Positions 9,401 through 17,591 are shown, counted from the first letter of the stretch. The stretch is 64,000 bases of DNA from Chitinophaga ginsengisoli (GCF_003014595.1 NZ_PYGK01000001.1:620001-684000), one strand, 5' to 3'. Notes: generated by a model not told the origin, from the letters alone. Numbers and translations are program-made.

Positions 9401-9477
9401 AACAAAAGAATTTAAACATGAAACAAAGCCTTGTTCACGGGTGCAATTCGGCGAAGGAACGAACCGGGAAATGCCGG

Positions 9478-9921
9478 TCAGAAGATGAGGTTCATCTTAT
9501 TTTTAATCTCTCTAATATCCAATAAAGATACTAATTGTACAAGCTCTACGTGGCGTAACTGCTCGATTAATTTCTTAACGTCAGCCAACTGATAATAATC
9601 GCCTTTGACCATCCAGAGATAGTCTACATTCTTCAGTTCAGGCAGCAGGAACTCGGCCTGACAGTGATTATTATAGAAATAATGAACAGACGATTTTGTC
9701 GGCTCCTCAAATTCAAAAACGCTGAAGTAGAATGCCCTGTTGTTTTTGGACAGGTTAATTTCCAGGGAATTATTTACCCGGAAATCAAGGTGCATATAGT
9801 TATTAATCTGCCAGCACAGTTGGTAGTCGCGGGCGGAAGACACAATACCAATAACATGGGTTGATTCAAAGAAATCTTCCAGCAGTTGATCCTGGTCCAG
9901 CTTTAACTTTAATACCGACAT
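9478..9921 (-). CDS. IPExxxVDY family protein
   Basis: A 147-residue soluble protein with the hallmark [16 protein letters not shown] (about 95-110), which defines a family found in Bacteroidota whose function is unknown. No membrane segment, signal peptide or catalytic motif is visible. It ends in a basic, hydrophobic tail ([10 protein letters not shown]). It stands apart from its neighbours with spacers of about 80 and 150 bases. Confidence 0.8.
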   Translation of the reverse strand: MSVLKLKLDQDQLLEDFFESTHVIGIVSSARDYQLCWQINNYMHLDFRVNNSLEINLSKNNRAFYFSVFEFEEPTKSSVHYFYNNHCQAEFLLPELKNVDYLWMVKGDYYQLADVKKLIEQLRHVELVQLVSLLDIREIKNKMNLIF

Positions 9922-10067
9922 ATAATAAATTCTAATACAGTATGCGCCAGGGGCTTAGTTTTAGTCTGTTTTTACCTGTTGCCTTTCGGGAGGCCAAAGT
10001 ACGGCTTTAAAATTTAATATTCCCTTATCCTTTATTTTAATGCCTTCCGGTGCAGGTAATTCCTGCA

Positions 10068-10277
10068 TCACAGACCTTGCTCTTCCTTGTTATCGGATTG
10101 CCGGCTGGCAAGGAGGGCGGTACGTTTAGGCTCCGGTACTTTTTCATATGAGTACGGGCAATGTTTGCAGCCATTGCCACAGCAGTAGCCTCGTTCCAGG
10201 AGGAAATGTGCAGTGAACACCATGTAACCGTGTTCATTGTAATAGAAATCAATCCTCTCCTGCAAGGGCTTCGGCAT
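10068..10277 (-). CDS. DUF5522 small cysteine-rich protein
   Basis: A 69-residue protein with the cluster ERGYCCGNGCKHCPY (Cys32, Cys33, Cys37, Cys40), which suggests binding of zinc or an iron-sulfur cluster. The start overlaps the end of trmB by 29 bases in another frame, so the two are translationally linked. The function is unknown. An alternative frame over the same bases gives no family match. Confidence 0.75.
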   Translation of the reverse strand: MPKPLQERIDFYYNEHGYMVFTAHFLLERGYCCGNGCKHCPYSYEKVPEPKRTALLASRQSDNKEEQGL

Positions 10278-10956
10278 CAGATGGCAGTTTTATGGCACGC
10301 CAGTCAAGCGGAGCTTCCGGCAGCCTGAATTTCAGGTAACGGATGGTACGGCCGTCTTCCAGGTGCATTCCTTCATAGAAGGTCTTTATCTGTAACAGGG
10401 GTGGCACTTCCGTCATGGCATAGATATCCGGAATATCTTCTACTAAGGTACAGCCGCTCGCTGCGATCACTTCCTGTGTGAAGGCATATAATTCAGCAGA
10501 ATCTGTTTTCAGGTTGATAGTCCCGTCCTTGGCCAGCAGTGGTTGATACAACTGCAGGAACCTTGGATGTGTCAAACGCTTTTTGGATTTGGAATTACGC
10601 AGGAACGGATCAGGGAAGGTGATCCAGATCTCTGCTATCTCGCCGGGGGCGAAATAGTTACCTAATTTATCGATCTGGGTACGGAGGAAGCCGGCATTGG
10701 GTATCGGCTCTTCCATGGCGGTTTTGGCGCCACGCCAGATGCGGTTGCCTTTCAGGTCCACCCCAAGAAAGTTCCGTTCAGGGAAGCGGCGGGCAAGCCC
10801 CAGCGTATAATCTCCTTTACCACAGGCCAGTTCCAGGGTCAGGGGATTGTTATTCTTGTAGAACGTATGCCATTTTCCAGGCATGCCTTCCGGGTATATC
10901 AATACATTCGGAAACGTCTCAATTTCAGCAAAGCGTTGTAATTTCTTTTGTCCCAT
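10249..10956 (-). CDS. trmB: tRNA (guanine-N7)-methyltransferase
   Basis: A predicted 235-residue SAM-dependent enzyme that forms m7G46 in the tRNA variable loop. The SAM site LTLELACGKGDYTLGLA (about 40-56) and the conserved ITFPDPFLRNSKSKKRLTHPRFL (about 120-142) are clear. I place the start at MGQKK (10956). A longer in-frame extension of 21 codons reads through degenerate repeat DNA (PPGLGGTSREN) and is not family-like. The gene overlaps the DUF5522 gene downstream. Confidence 0.93.
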   Translation of the reverse strand: MGQKKLQRFAEIETFPNVLIYPEGMPGKWHTFYKNNNPLTLELACGKGDYTLGLARRFPERNFLGVDLKGNRIWRGAKTAMEEPIPNAGFLRTQIDKLGNYFAPGEIAEIWITFPDPFLRNSKSKKRLTHPRFLQLYQPLLAKDGTINLKTDSAELYAFTQEVIAASGCTLVEDIPDIYAMTEVPPLLQIKTFYEGMHLEDGRTIRYLKFRLPEAPLDWRAIKLPSDAEALAGED

Positions 10957-10975
10957 CGCTGCAAAAATAATGTTT

Positions 10976-11075
10976 TCCCGGGACGTACCACCCAGACCCG
11001 GGGGATCGCCGGTTATCATCCATCAACCCCGGGTTTGTCACCCGGCGGTATAAACACCCCCGGGGTTTGTCGCCT
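10976..11075. repeat. degenerate GC-rich repeat copy
   Basis: Several CCCGGG and CCCCGGGGTTTGTC-like pieces in both orientations recall the better-preserved repeat at 2304-2484, but without the CTACAAACAA linker. It abuts the trmB start. Confidence 0.45.
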
Positions 11076-11174
11076 TGTTTCCCCCTGATCCATTCAACTT
11101 CGCTTTTCTGTGATTCTGAACTTAGCCATTTACCGGTGCTTTACTTATCGTAATTCATCTATAAACTACTATCC

Positions 11175-11263
11175 AGCCATATATAACCCATATATAACCC
11201 ATACCTCTTAGATATGGATTATATATGGGTCATATATGGCTTATATATGGGTTATATATGGGT
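11175..11263. repeat. 11-bp-period tandem and inverted array
   Basis: Five tandem units of TATATATGGGT type lie at 11209-11263 (two are identical, the others differ at one to four positions). They face three units of the inverted form at 11175-11207 (the third degenerate). The whole forms a large AT-rich dyad with a period of about one DNA turn. Confidence 0.75.
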
Positions 11264-11431
11264 TATCTCAGGGAATACACTATGGTAGCGGCTTTGCTGA
11301 GACGATATAAATACTTGATTATATACTGGGTTATAAGAGAGGAGTATGTACAATAGATAAATGTCTTATATGTGGAGAAAGAGAGTATGGCTAGATAGGT
11401 TGGCAGGAAAGGGGGAATGCTATAAAAACAA

Positions 11432-11466
11432 AAAAGCCTGCTCCGCTTTTAACGGAACAGGCTTTT
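11432..11466 (-). terminator. terminator of the tRNA-like gene
   Basis: Hairpin arms AAAAGCCTG...CGGA and complement with a T-run on the minus strand, starting a few bases after the tRNA-like 3' end, so this RNA seems to be its own transcription unit. Confidence 0.75.
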
Positions 11467-11473
11467 AAAATCG

Positions 11474-11615
11474 CTGTAGGGGAAGGAGTCGAACCTCCAC
11501 GAGGCAGTTAGCCGCAACACAAATAAGATTAGTGGTCAACCCATTATGTTGTGTTTATCCTGTGATCCCCACCCCCGAGACAAGAGGGCATGTCTGCCAG
11601 TTTCATCACCCCACA
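11474..11615 (-). tRNA. tRNA-like gene with a very large variable region (anticodon position GUC, Leu-type body)
   Basis: A 142-base cloverleaf can be drawn on the minus strand. Acceptor arms 11615-11609 and 11481-11475 give seven pairs (one G-U). U8-G9, a D-arm AUG/CAU and a loop with GG (CUGGCAGA) match tRNA-Leu layout. The anticodon arm CCCUC/GGGGG carries the loop UUGUCUC, so positions 34-36 read GUC and position 37 is U, which is unusual. The T-arm GGAGG/CCUUC has the loop UUCGACU. Between anticodon and T arms are about 73 bases that can form a long arm (AACACAA/TTGTGTT and ATAA/TTAT) plus a small GGC/GCC hairpin. CCA is not encoded. It could be a working odd tRNA, a tRNA-derived regulatory RNA, or a decayed gene with an insertion. 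Confidence 0.6.
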
Positions 11616-11770
11616 ATTTAAAAGAGCTAGTTATTCAATAATTTGCAGTGTTTTTTCGATTATATTCAGCTTTTTAGGCTGACTATTTGTTGAAAACCGC
11701 CGTTTGAAGAACTATTATGATGCAAATCTAAAGACATAACCCTTTTCTTGCAAATTTTTTAAGAAAAATT

Positions 11771-11794
11771 TTTGAATTTTCGAAATTTTTCAAA
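11771..11794. promoter_or_regulatory. possible operator upstream of the Lrp/AsnC gene
   Basis: TTTGAA (11771-11776) and TTCAAA (11789-11794) form an inverted repeat with 12 bases between them in a strongly A/T-tracted stretch 44 bases before the start. Such sites suit autoregulation by Lrp-type proteins; no direct proof. Confidence 0.3.
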
Positions 11795-11837
11795 TATTTG
11801 CATATAGGTTTAAAACATTCCAAAACAAATTGTAAAA

Positions 11838-12305
11838 ATGAGCCACAATTTGAATATTGACAAACTAGATTTGCAGATCATCAGTGAAATGATGCATAAT
11901 GCAGAAATCTCCTACGCTGACCTCGGGAAGAAGCTGTTCGTTTCCGGTGGCACGATCCACGTTAGAATGAAGAAATTGCAAGAACTGGGTATCGTTAAAG
12001 GTACAAAATTGCATGTAGATTTAAAAATGATTGGTTATGATGTCATTGCCTTCATAGGGATCTACCTCGAAAAGAGTTCCATGTATGATACTGTGGCCAA
12101 AGAATTACGCAAGATCCCTGAAATGGTTCGTCTGAACTACACCACCGGAAGTTATAGTATGTTTGCAGAGATCATCTGTAAGGATATTACCCAGCTGAGA
12201 AGGATACTGCACGACGAATTACAGAAAATAAAAGGTATAGAAAGGACCGAGACGCTGATTTCACTGGAAGAAAGCTTTTACCGCACTATCAACGTTGTGG
12301 AATAG
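11838..12305 (+). CDS. Lrp/AsnC family transcriptional regulator
   Basis: A 155-residue regulator. The N-terminal winged HTH (about 8-60, DKLDLQIISEMMHNAEISYADLGKKL in two parts) is followed by the RAM/AsnC ligand-binding domain (about 70-150), which assembles oligomers and senses amino acids. It lies 102 bases upstream of the tryptophan dioxygenase gene in the same direction, which suggests, without proving, control of amino acid breakdown in response to an amino acid. AT-rich upstream DNA may hold its own operator. Confidence 0.93.
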   Translation: MSHNLNIDKLDLQIISEMMHNAEISYADLGKKLFVSGGTIHVRMKKLQELGIVKGTKLHVDLKMIGYDVIAFIGIYLEKSSMYDTVAKELRKIPEMVRLNYTTGSYSMFAEIICKDITQLRRILHDELQKIKGIERTETLISLEESFYRTINVVE

Positions 12306-12334
12306 GGATACCCCCGCCACCCCTTCCTGTCTGC

Positions 12335-12359
12335 TTATCTGTAGTATATTATCTGTAGT
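12335..12359. repeat. 14-bp-spaced direct repeat upstream of the dioxygenase gene
   Basis: TTATCTGTAGT occurs at 12335-12345 and 12349-12359, ending 48 bases before the start codon. Possible regulator site. Confidence 0.35.
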
Positions 12360-12407
12360 GTAGCATATGATCTGGCGGCCGGGAAGGGATCACTAATTTT
12401 ATTATTT

Positions 12408-13334
12408 ATGGTTACAACTGAAATTGCCGACAAAATAAAGCGGCTGGAAGAGAAGTATGCCGCTATGGGTCAGGATCTTTCTTCTTATCTTGACGGGCTC
12501 CTGTACGCGGATTATCTTACCTATTGGGATTATATCCAACTGGATGTTTTATTAAACCTGCAGCATCCCCGAACGCCTATACCCGATGAAAACATCTTCA
12601 TTATTTACCACCAGATCACAGAGCTCTATTTCAAACTGGCATTACAGGCCATCGAGCAGGTATGCCAGGCGCCCGTACTGACGGCAGACCTGTTTAAGAC
12701 ACAGTTAAGGCGTATCAATAATTATTTCCGGAACCTGATTAACTCTTTTGAGATTATGGTTGATGGCATGGATAAACAACAGTTCCTGCAGTTCAGGATG
12801 GCACTGTTGCCAGCCAGCGGCTTCCAGAGCGGGCAATTCCGTAAGATAGAGATATGCTCCACTGCCCTGGTAAACCTGGTGTATGAGCCGCAGCGCGAAG
12901 GACTGAGAGCCAGTGAACTGTCTGAGGTCCTGGATAATATCTACTGGCGTAGCGGTGCCACAGAATTGGCCACCGGGAAGAAAACGCTGACCCTGCGGCA
13001 GTTTGAGCAGAAGTATATGCATGAATTCCTGTTCCTGGCAGGGCGTTACCGGGAGAACAATATGCAGTTGCGATACAAGCAGTTGTCGCCGGAAGAACAG
13101 CTGGAGGTGATGCCACTGCTGAAGGAATACGACCTGAATATTAATGTGAAATGGCCTCTGATGCATTATAAGTCCGCCGTAAGGTACCTGAACCGCAAGC
13201 CGGAAGATATTGCAGCGACCGGTGGTACCAACTGGCAACAATACCTGCCTCCCCGGCATAAGCGGATCGTGTTCTTCCCTGAGATCTGGACGGAAGAAGA
13301 GCTTGAAAACTGGGGGAAACTGGCGTTCGAATAA
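12408..13334 (+). CDS. kynA: tryptophan 2,3-dioxygenase
   Basis: A 308-residue heme enzyme that opens the indole ring of L-tryptophan to N-formylkynurenine, the first step of the kynurenine route. Recognised by LTYWDYIQLDVLL, the region around His68 (FIIYHQITELYFK), His253 in LMHYKSAVRYL as probable heme ligand, and the C-terminal TGGTNWQQYLPP. Length is normal. Other kynurenine genes are not in the window. The Lrp/AsnC gene upstream is a plausible regulator. Confidence 0.93.
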   Translation: MVTTEIADKIKRLEEKYAAMGQDLSSYLDGLLYADYLTYWDYIQLDVLLNLQHPRTPIPDENIFIIYHQITELYFKLALQAIEQVCQAPVLTADLFKTQLRRINNYFRNLINSFEIMVDGMDKQQFLQFRMALLPASGFQSGQFRKIEICSTALVNLVYEPQREGLRASELSEVLDNIYWRSGATELATGKKTLTLRQFEQKYMHEFLFLAGRYRENNMQLRYKQLSPEEQLEVMPLLKEYDLNINVKWPLMHYKSAVRYLNRKPEDIAATGGTNWQQYLPPRHKRIVFFPEIWTEEELENWGKLAFE

Positions 13335-13357
13335 TTCTTAATTAGTATTATTTTTGG

Positions 13358-13365
13358 TATGTTTG
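13358..13365 (+). promoter_or_regulatory. -7 box upstream of the DUF4290-murA unit
   Basis: TATGTTTG matches TAnnTTTG and lies about 150 bases before the DUF4290 start. No clear TTG at -33. Confidence 0.3.
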
Positions 13366-13517
13366 CATAGAACGGTAGCTTTCACATTAAAAGTCATTCC
13401 GTACTGGGACGAGACCAGTTACAAAGATGTTCTCCAATCAGCTTTTGTTGCTTTGTGAATGCGCAAGCAGATCTTACCTTTCAATATTTACACAAAGATT
13501 ATTTTTTAATTAGCCAT

Positions 13518-14237
13518 ATGGAATATAATACAACCCGTAACCATTTGATAATGAAGGAGTACGGAAGGAACATCCAGAAGATGATAGAATACGTGCTGAG
13601 TATCGAGGATGCTGACCACCGTCAACAGAACGCCATGTCATTGATTGAGCTGATGGGTACGCTGAATCCTCACCTGCGCAATGTGGAGGACTTCAGGCAT
13701 AAACTATGGGACCATTTGTTTTTAATATCCGACTTCAAACTGGATGTGGAATCACCCTATCCGATCCCTACAAGGGAAACCCTAAGGGCAAAACCGGAAC
13801 GTTTGCCATATCCTAAGAAGTATCCACGCAACCGTCACTTCGGCAAGAACCTGGAGATGGTGATCGATAAAGCGATCGCTGAGGATAATCCTGAAAAGAA
13901 AGAAGGGTTCACCCAATGTATAGGCAACTATATGAAACTGGCTTATAGCAACTGGCACAAAGAAAGTGTGCATGACGATGCTATCAAGGCTGAGTTAAAC
14001 GGCATCACTGACGGTAAACTGGAATTCCATCCGGGTTATACCCCTCCGCCAAGTGCAGCCGCAATAGCCAACGCGCCTAACTTCAACACAAGCGCTGAGT
14101 TCCTGCCACGTACAAGCAGCAGTAGCAGCGGTGGAAGCAACAAACGTAAGAACTTCCAGCAAAACAAGTTCAAAAACAGCGGCGGGAAAAGCAGTAACAA
14201 GCACAGTAACAAATACAATAAAAATAGGAACAAGTGA
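13518..14237 (+). CDS. DUF4290 family protein
   Basis: Predicted 239 residues. The N-terminal 180 residues are conserved-looking (MEYNTTRNHLIMKEYGRNIQ) and match the DUF4290 family of Bacteroidota, which is of unknown function. The C-terminal 60 residues are low-complexity, rich in Ser, Asn and Lys, and probably disordered, perhaps RNA-binding. I chose the MEYN start because the 21 codons before it are not family-like. The stop codon overlaps the GTG start of murA by four bases, so the two are coupled. Confidence 0.85.
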   Translation: MEYNTTRNHLIMKEYGRNIQKMIEYVLSIEDADHRQQNAMSLIELMGTLNPHLRNVEDFRHKLWDHLFLISDFKLDVESPYPIPTRETLRAKPERLPYPKKYPRNRHFGKNLEMVIDKAIAEDNPEKKEGFTQCIGNYMKLAYSNWHKESVHDDAIKAELNGITDGKLEFHPGYTPPPSAAAIANAPNFNTSAEFLPRTSSSSSGGSNKRKNFQQNKFKNSGGKSSNKHSNKYNKNRNK

Positions 14238-15547
14238 GTAGTGCTTTTGAAGTCAGAGGCGGCAACCGTCTAAAGGGGGATATTGTGCCCCAGGGTGCCA
14301 AAAACGAAGCTTTACAGATCATCAGCGCTGTCCTCCTGACAGCCGAGAAAGTAACCATCAGCAACATCCCCGATATCCTTGATGTGAATCTGCTCATCGA
14401 GCTGTTGGGAGATATGGGAGTGAAAACCAACAGGATCAGCCGTGATACCTGTGAATTCCAGGCTGACCAGATCAATCTTCCTTACCTGGAGAGTGCAGAA
14501 TTCAAGAAGAAATCGGGTAGGCTGAGAGGTTCGGTAATGATTGCCGGTCCTTTGTTGGCGCGTTTTGGGAAAGCATATATCCCTAAGCCGGGTGGTGATA
14601 AGATCGGTCGTCGCAGGCTGGATACCCATATTATCGGTTTTGAGAAGCTGGGTGTCAAATTTGTATACGATAATGATGATAATTACTTCCGCCTGGAAGC
14701 CGGAGACGGTGGCTTGAAAGGAGCCTATATGCTTCTGGACGAACCTTCAGTGACCGGAACTGCCAATATCGTAATGGCGGCAGTGATGGCCAGCGGAGTA
14801 ACCACCATTTATAATGCAGCATGTGAACCTTACCTGCAACAGTTGTGCAAAATGCTGAACAGCATGGGTGCCAACATCGACGGAGTAGGTTCCAATCTGC
14901 TGACCATCCAGGGGGTGTCTTCCCTGAAAGGATGCAGTCATGCTATGCTGCCGGATATGATCGAGATTGGTTCCTTCATTGGACTGGCAGCTATGACGCA
15001 GTCTGAGATCACCATCAAGAACGCCGGTGTGCAACACCTGGGTATCATTCCTGAAAAGTTCCGCCAGCTCGGTATTCAGCTGGAGATCAGGGATAATGAT
15101 ATCTACATCCCTGCACAGGACCAATACGAGATCCAGACTTTCCTGGATGGATCCATTCTCACTATATCTGACCATCCATGGCCGGGATTCACACCAGACC
15201 TGCTGAGTATAGTACTGGTAGTGGCCACACAGGCAAAAGGCAGTGTGATGATCCACCAGAAGATGTTTGAAAGCAGGTTGTTCTTCGTGGACAAACTGAT
15301 AGATATGGGCGCTCAGATCGTATTGTGTGATCCACATCGCGCAGTAGTGATCGGTCTGGGAAGACAACATGCCCTGAGAGGTATCTCCATGTCTTCACCA
15401 GATATCCGTGCAGGTGTATCTCTCCTGATCGCAGCATTGAGCGCAGAAGGAAAGAGCACTATTCAGAACATTGAACAGATAGACCGCGGTTATCAATATA
15501 TTGATGAACGATTGAGAAAACTCGGTGCAGATATCAAAAGAGTCTGA
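14234..15547 (+). CDS. murA: UDP-N-acetylglucosamine 1-carboxyvinyltransferase
   Basis: A 437-residue cytoplasmic enzyme that transfers enolpyruvate from PEP to UDP-GlcNAc, the first committed step of peptidoglycan synthesis. The two-domain fold is evident from GDIVPQGAKNEALQ at the N-terminus (the conserved Lys-Asn pair, KN) and SLLIAALSAEGKSTI near the end. The catalytic loop reads PGGDKIGRRRLDTHI: Asp122 stands where E. coli has Cys115. The start is GTG, overlapping the upstream stop by four bases. The Cys-to-Asp change is known from naturally fosfomycin-resistant MurA of mycobacteria and chlamydiae; activity should be kept. Confidence 0.96.
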   Translation: MSSAFEVRGGNRLKGDIVPQGAKNEALQIISAVLLTAEKVTISNIPDILDVNLLIELLGDMGVKTNRISRDTCEFQADQINLPYLESAEFKKKSGRLRGSVMIAGPLLARFGKAYIPKPGGDKIGRRRLDTHIIGFEKLGVKFVYDNDDNYFRLEAGDGGLKGAYMLLDEPSVTGTANIVMAAVMASGVTTIYNAACEPYLQQLCKMLNSMGANIDGVGSNLLTIQGVSSLKGCSHAMLPDMIEIGSFIGLAAMTQSEITIKNAGVQHLGIIPEKFRQLGIQLEIRDNDIYIPAQDQYEIQTFLDGSILTISDHPWPGFTPDLLSIVLVVATQAKGSVMIHQKMFESRLFFVDKLIDMGAQIVLCDPHRAVVIGLGRQHALRGISMSSPDIRAGVSLLIAALSAEGKSTIQNIEQIDRGYQYIDERLRKLGADIKRV

Positions 15548-15564
15548 CATTTTTAGGAATACTG

Positions 15565-15637
15565 CAAGCTGCAAGAGATTGGCGCGAACGATCATATTTC
15601 ATATGGTACGATGCCCGCACCAGTCGCTTGCAGCTTG
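15565..15637. repeat. inverted repeat downstream of murA
   Basis: Eleven-base perfect arms CAAGCTGCAAG (15565-15575) and CTTGCAGCTTG (15627-15637) with 51 bases between and no T-run. The same GCTGCAAGAGA core recurs in the pcrA terminator at 23555. Confidence 0.45.
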
Positions 15638-15674
15638 TGATTTATAGCGGAACCAGGATAATTAGCAGTAGAAC

Positions 15675-16238
15675 ATGACCAATAAGATCATCATTATCAC
15701 AGCCCCTTCCGGAGCAGGCAAAACCACCATTGTAAAAAAGCTGTTGTCGGAAATGCCGCAGCTTGCATTTTCTATTTCGGCTACTACCCGTACAGCGAGA
15801 GAAACAGAGGTGCATGGAAAAGATTATTATTTCCTGTCGCTGGACGATTTCCATCAGAAAATAGACGATAACGCTTTCGCGGAATATGAAATGGTGTATG
15901 CTGGAAAATACTATGGTACGCTGAAAAGTGAGTTACAACGTATATGGGACGCTGAAAAAGTGCCGATGGTCGATATCGATGTGAAAGGCGCCCTGTCCAT
16001 CAAAGAGAAATACCATAGCGGCGTATTGACTATTTTCATTGCTCCGCCAACGTTGGATACCCTACGGGTACGCCTCAGTGAACGTGGTACGGAAACGCAG
16101 GCCTCCCTTGAGGAAAGGCTGGGAAAGGCCAGGTATGAAATGTCTTTCTCCCATGAATTTGATGAAATTGTAGTGAACGATGACCTTGAAACGGCATATA
16201 CAGCTGTAAAAAAGCTGGTGACCACCTTTCTGCAATGA
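15675..16238 (+). CDS. gmk: guanylate kinase
   Basis: A 187-residue enzyme that phosphorylates GMP to GDP with ATP. The P-loop APSGAGKT (10-17), the GMP-binding stretch SATTRTARETEVHGKDYYF and the lid region RLSERGTETQASLEERL are all present. Length is normal. It follows murA at 127 bases, with an inverted repeat between them. Confidence 0.96.
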   Translation: MTNKIIIITAPSGAGKTTIVKKLLSEMPQLAFSISATTRTARETEVHGKDYYFLSLDDFHQKIDDNAFAEYEMVYAGKYYGTLKSELQRIWDAEKVPMVDIDVKGALSIKEKYHSGVLTIFIAPPTLDTLRVRLSERGTETQASLEERLGKARYEMSFSHEFDEIVVNDDLETAYTAVKKLVTTFLQ

Positions 16239-16325
16239 TCGTATAGTGTTCCGGTGCAATCTTTGTATATGGAATGACCGTACTTATTATGTGGAATCGA
16301 TAATTCCTTACTTTTGAATTACATT

Positions 16326-17591
16326 ATGGATACTTCTACACTCCTGTTCCTGGCTATACTGGTACTGCTGGCAGGTTTCTTTGCCGGATTGGAAACGGCT
16401 TTCGCCAATGTGAACAAGTTGAGCATTGAGCTGAAAAAGAAACAGGGGCGGGCTACCGGTAAAATACTGGCCAGCTTTAACGACAACCCCTCCCGCTTTC
16501 TGGCTACCAGTCTGTTGGGATTAACCATTGTTGTGGTGATATATGGAATCATGTTCCATAGCTTCCTGCAGCCCATATGGAACCTCATGTTACCGCCCCA
16601 GCAGAACACCATCCAGCAACCGATATTTCTGTTTATTGACGTGATATTCGGTACGCTGATCCTGTTGACCTTTGGTTTTTTTATTCCCCGTGCTATTTTC
16701 CGTTCCCGTCCGGAAGCATTGCTCAGTTTTTTTGCCTTACCCATTTCCGTGATCTCCAAACCACTGTATGTGATAGGTAGCCTGCTGGTGTCAATTTCTG
16801 AATGGATACTGAAATACCTGTTCAACGTACGTATAGTGGAAACCGCTACTACTTTTCCAAGGGTGGATGTGGAACACTTCATCCGTCAGTCGCAACAGCA
16901 TGTAACAGAAAATCAGGAGCTGAACACAGAGTTGTTTGAAAATGCGTTGTCACTTGCACATGTGAAGATCCGTGGTTGCCTGATACCTCGCAAGGAAATT
17001 GAAGCGCTGGAAATTGGCAGTCCTATCTCAGACGCACAGCGGAAATTTATGGAGACCAAACTCTCCAAGATCATTATCTACGAAGAAACGATCGACAATA
17101 TCCTCGGATATATTCATCAGCTGGATATGTTTAAAAGTCCGGCGGAGATCTCCGCTATTCTTCACCCGATCCTGGCAGTACCTGAAACGATGAGTGCCAT
17201 CGACCTGCTGAGCAAATTCAACAAGGAGCGGAGGAGCATTGCCTGGGTAGTGGATGAATTTGGTGGAACAGCGGGTATTGTGACAATAGAGGACGTATTG
17301 GAGGAGATCTTCGGTGAGATTAAGGATGAGCATGATGTGGAGGAATTCGTGGAAAAACAGATCGCAGAGAAGGAATATATTTTCTCCGGAAGGCTTGAGC
17401 TGGATTACCTGAATGAAAAATATGGTTTTGATTTCCCGGAGGATGAGAGCGAAACCTTATCCGGTTATATCATCAATCACCATGAAAAAATTCCCCGTCT
17501 GAAGGAGAGGATCATTATCGACGATTACGAGTTTGATGTGCTGAATGTGACGGAAACGAGGATAGAAATGGTAAAAATGAAGGTTCTCTAA
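16326..17591 (+). CDS. CNNM/CorB-type transporter with CBS domains (hemolysin family, GldE-like)
   Basis: Predicted 421 residues. An N-terminal DUF21/CNNM membrane domain (about 1-180, four hydrophobic segments) is followed by a CBS pair (about 195-330; WVVDEFGGTAGIVTIEDVLEEIFGEI is diagnostic). The end is a CorC_HlyC domain (about 340-420). Family members are linked to magnesium or cobalt export; in flavobacteria a related protein, GldE, is needed for gliding. The ATG at 16326 starts the first membrane helix; a TTG four codons earlier is less likely. Confidence 0.88.
   Translation: MDTSTLLFLAILVLLAGFFAGLETAFANVNKLSIELKKKQGRATGKILASFNDNPSRFLATSLLGLTIVVVIYGIMFHSFLQPIWNLMLPPQQNTIQQPIFLFIDVIFGTLILLTFGFFIPRAIFRSRPEALLSFFALPISVISKPLYVIGSLLVSISEWILKYLFNVRIVETATTFPRVDVEHFIRQSQQHVTENQELNTELFENALSLAHVKIRGCLIPRKEIEALEIGSPISDAQRKFMETKLSKIIIYEETIDNILGYIHQLDMFKSPAEISAILHPILAVPETMSAIDLLSKFNKERRSIAWVVDEFGGTAGIVTIEDVLEEIFGEIKDEHDVEEFVEKQIAEKEYIFSGRLELDYLNEKYGFDFPEDESETLSGYIINHHEKIPRLKERIIIDDYEFDVLNVTETRIEMVKMKVL

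Larger units (their letters stand above)
10957..11431. other. non-coding block upstream of trmB
   Basis: Contains a degenerate GC-rich repeat (10976-11075), an 11-bp-period palindromic array (11175-11263) and AT-rich sequence. No credible reading frame. Confidence 0.6.

Noticed and set aside
11471..11620. tmRNA (ssrA) as an explanation of the tRNA-like 3' end
   Set aside because: Total length is only about 142 bases, there is a full D-arm and anticodon arm, and no tag-peptide frame.
12705..13259. 184-codon minus-strand frame inside the tryptophan dioxygenase gene
   Set aside because: Shadow of a well-supported gene.
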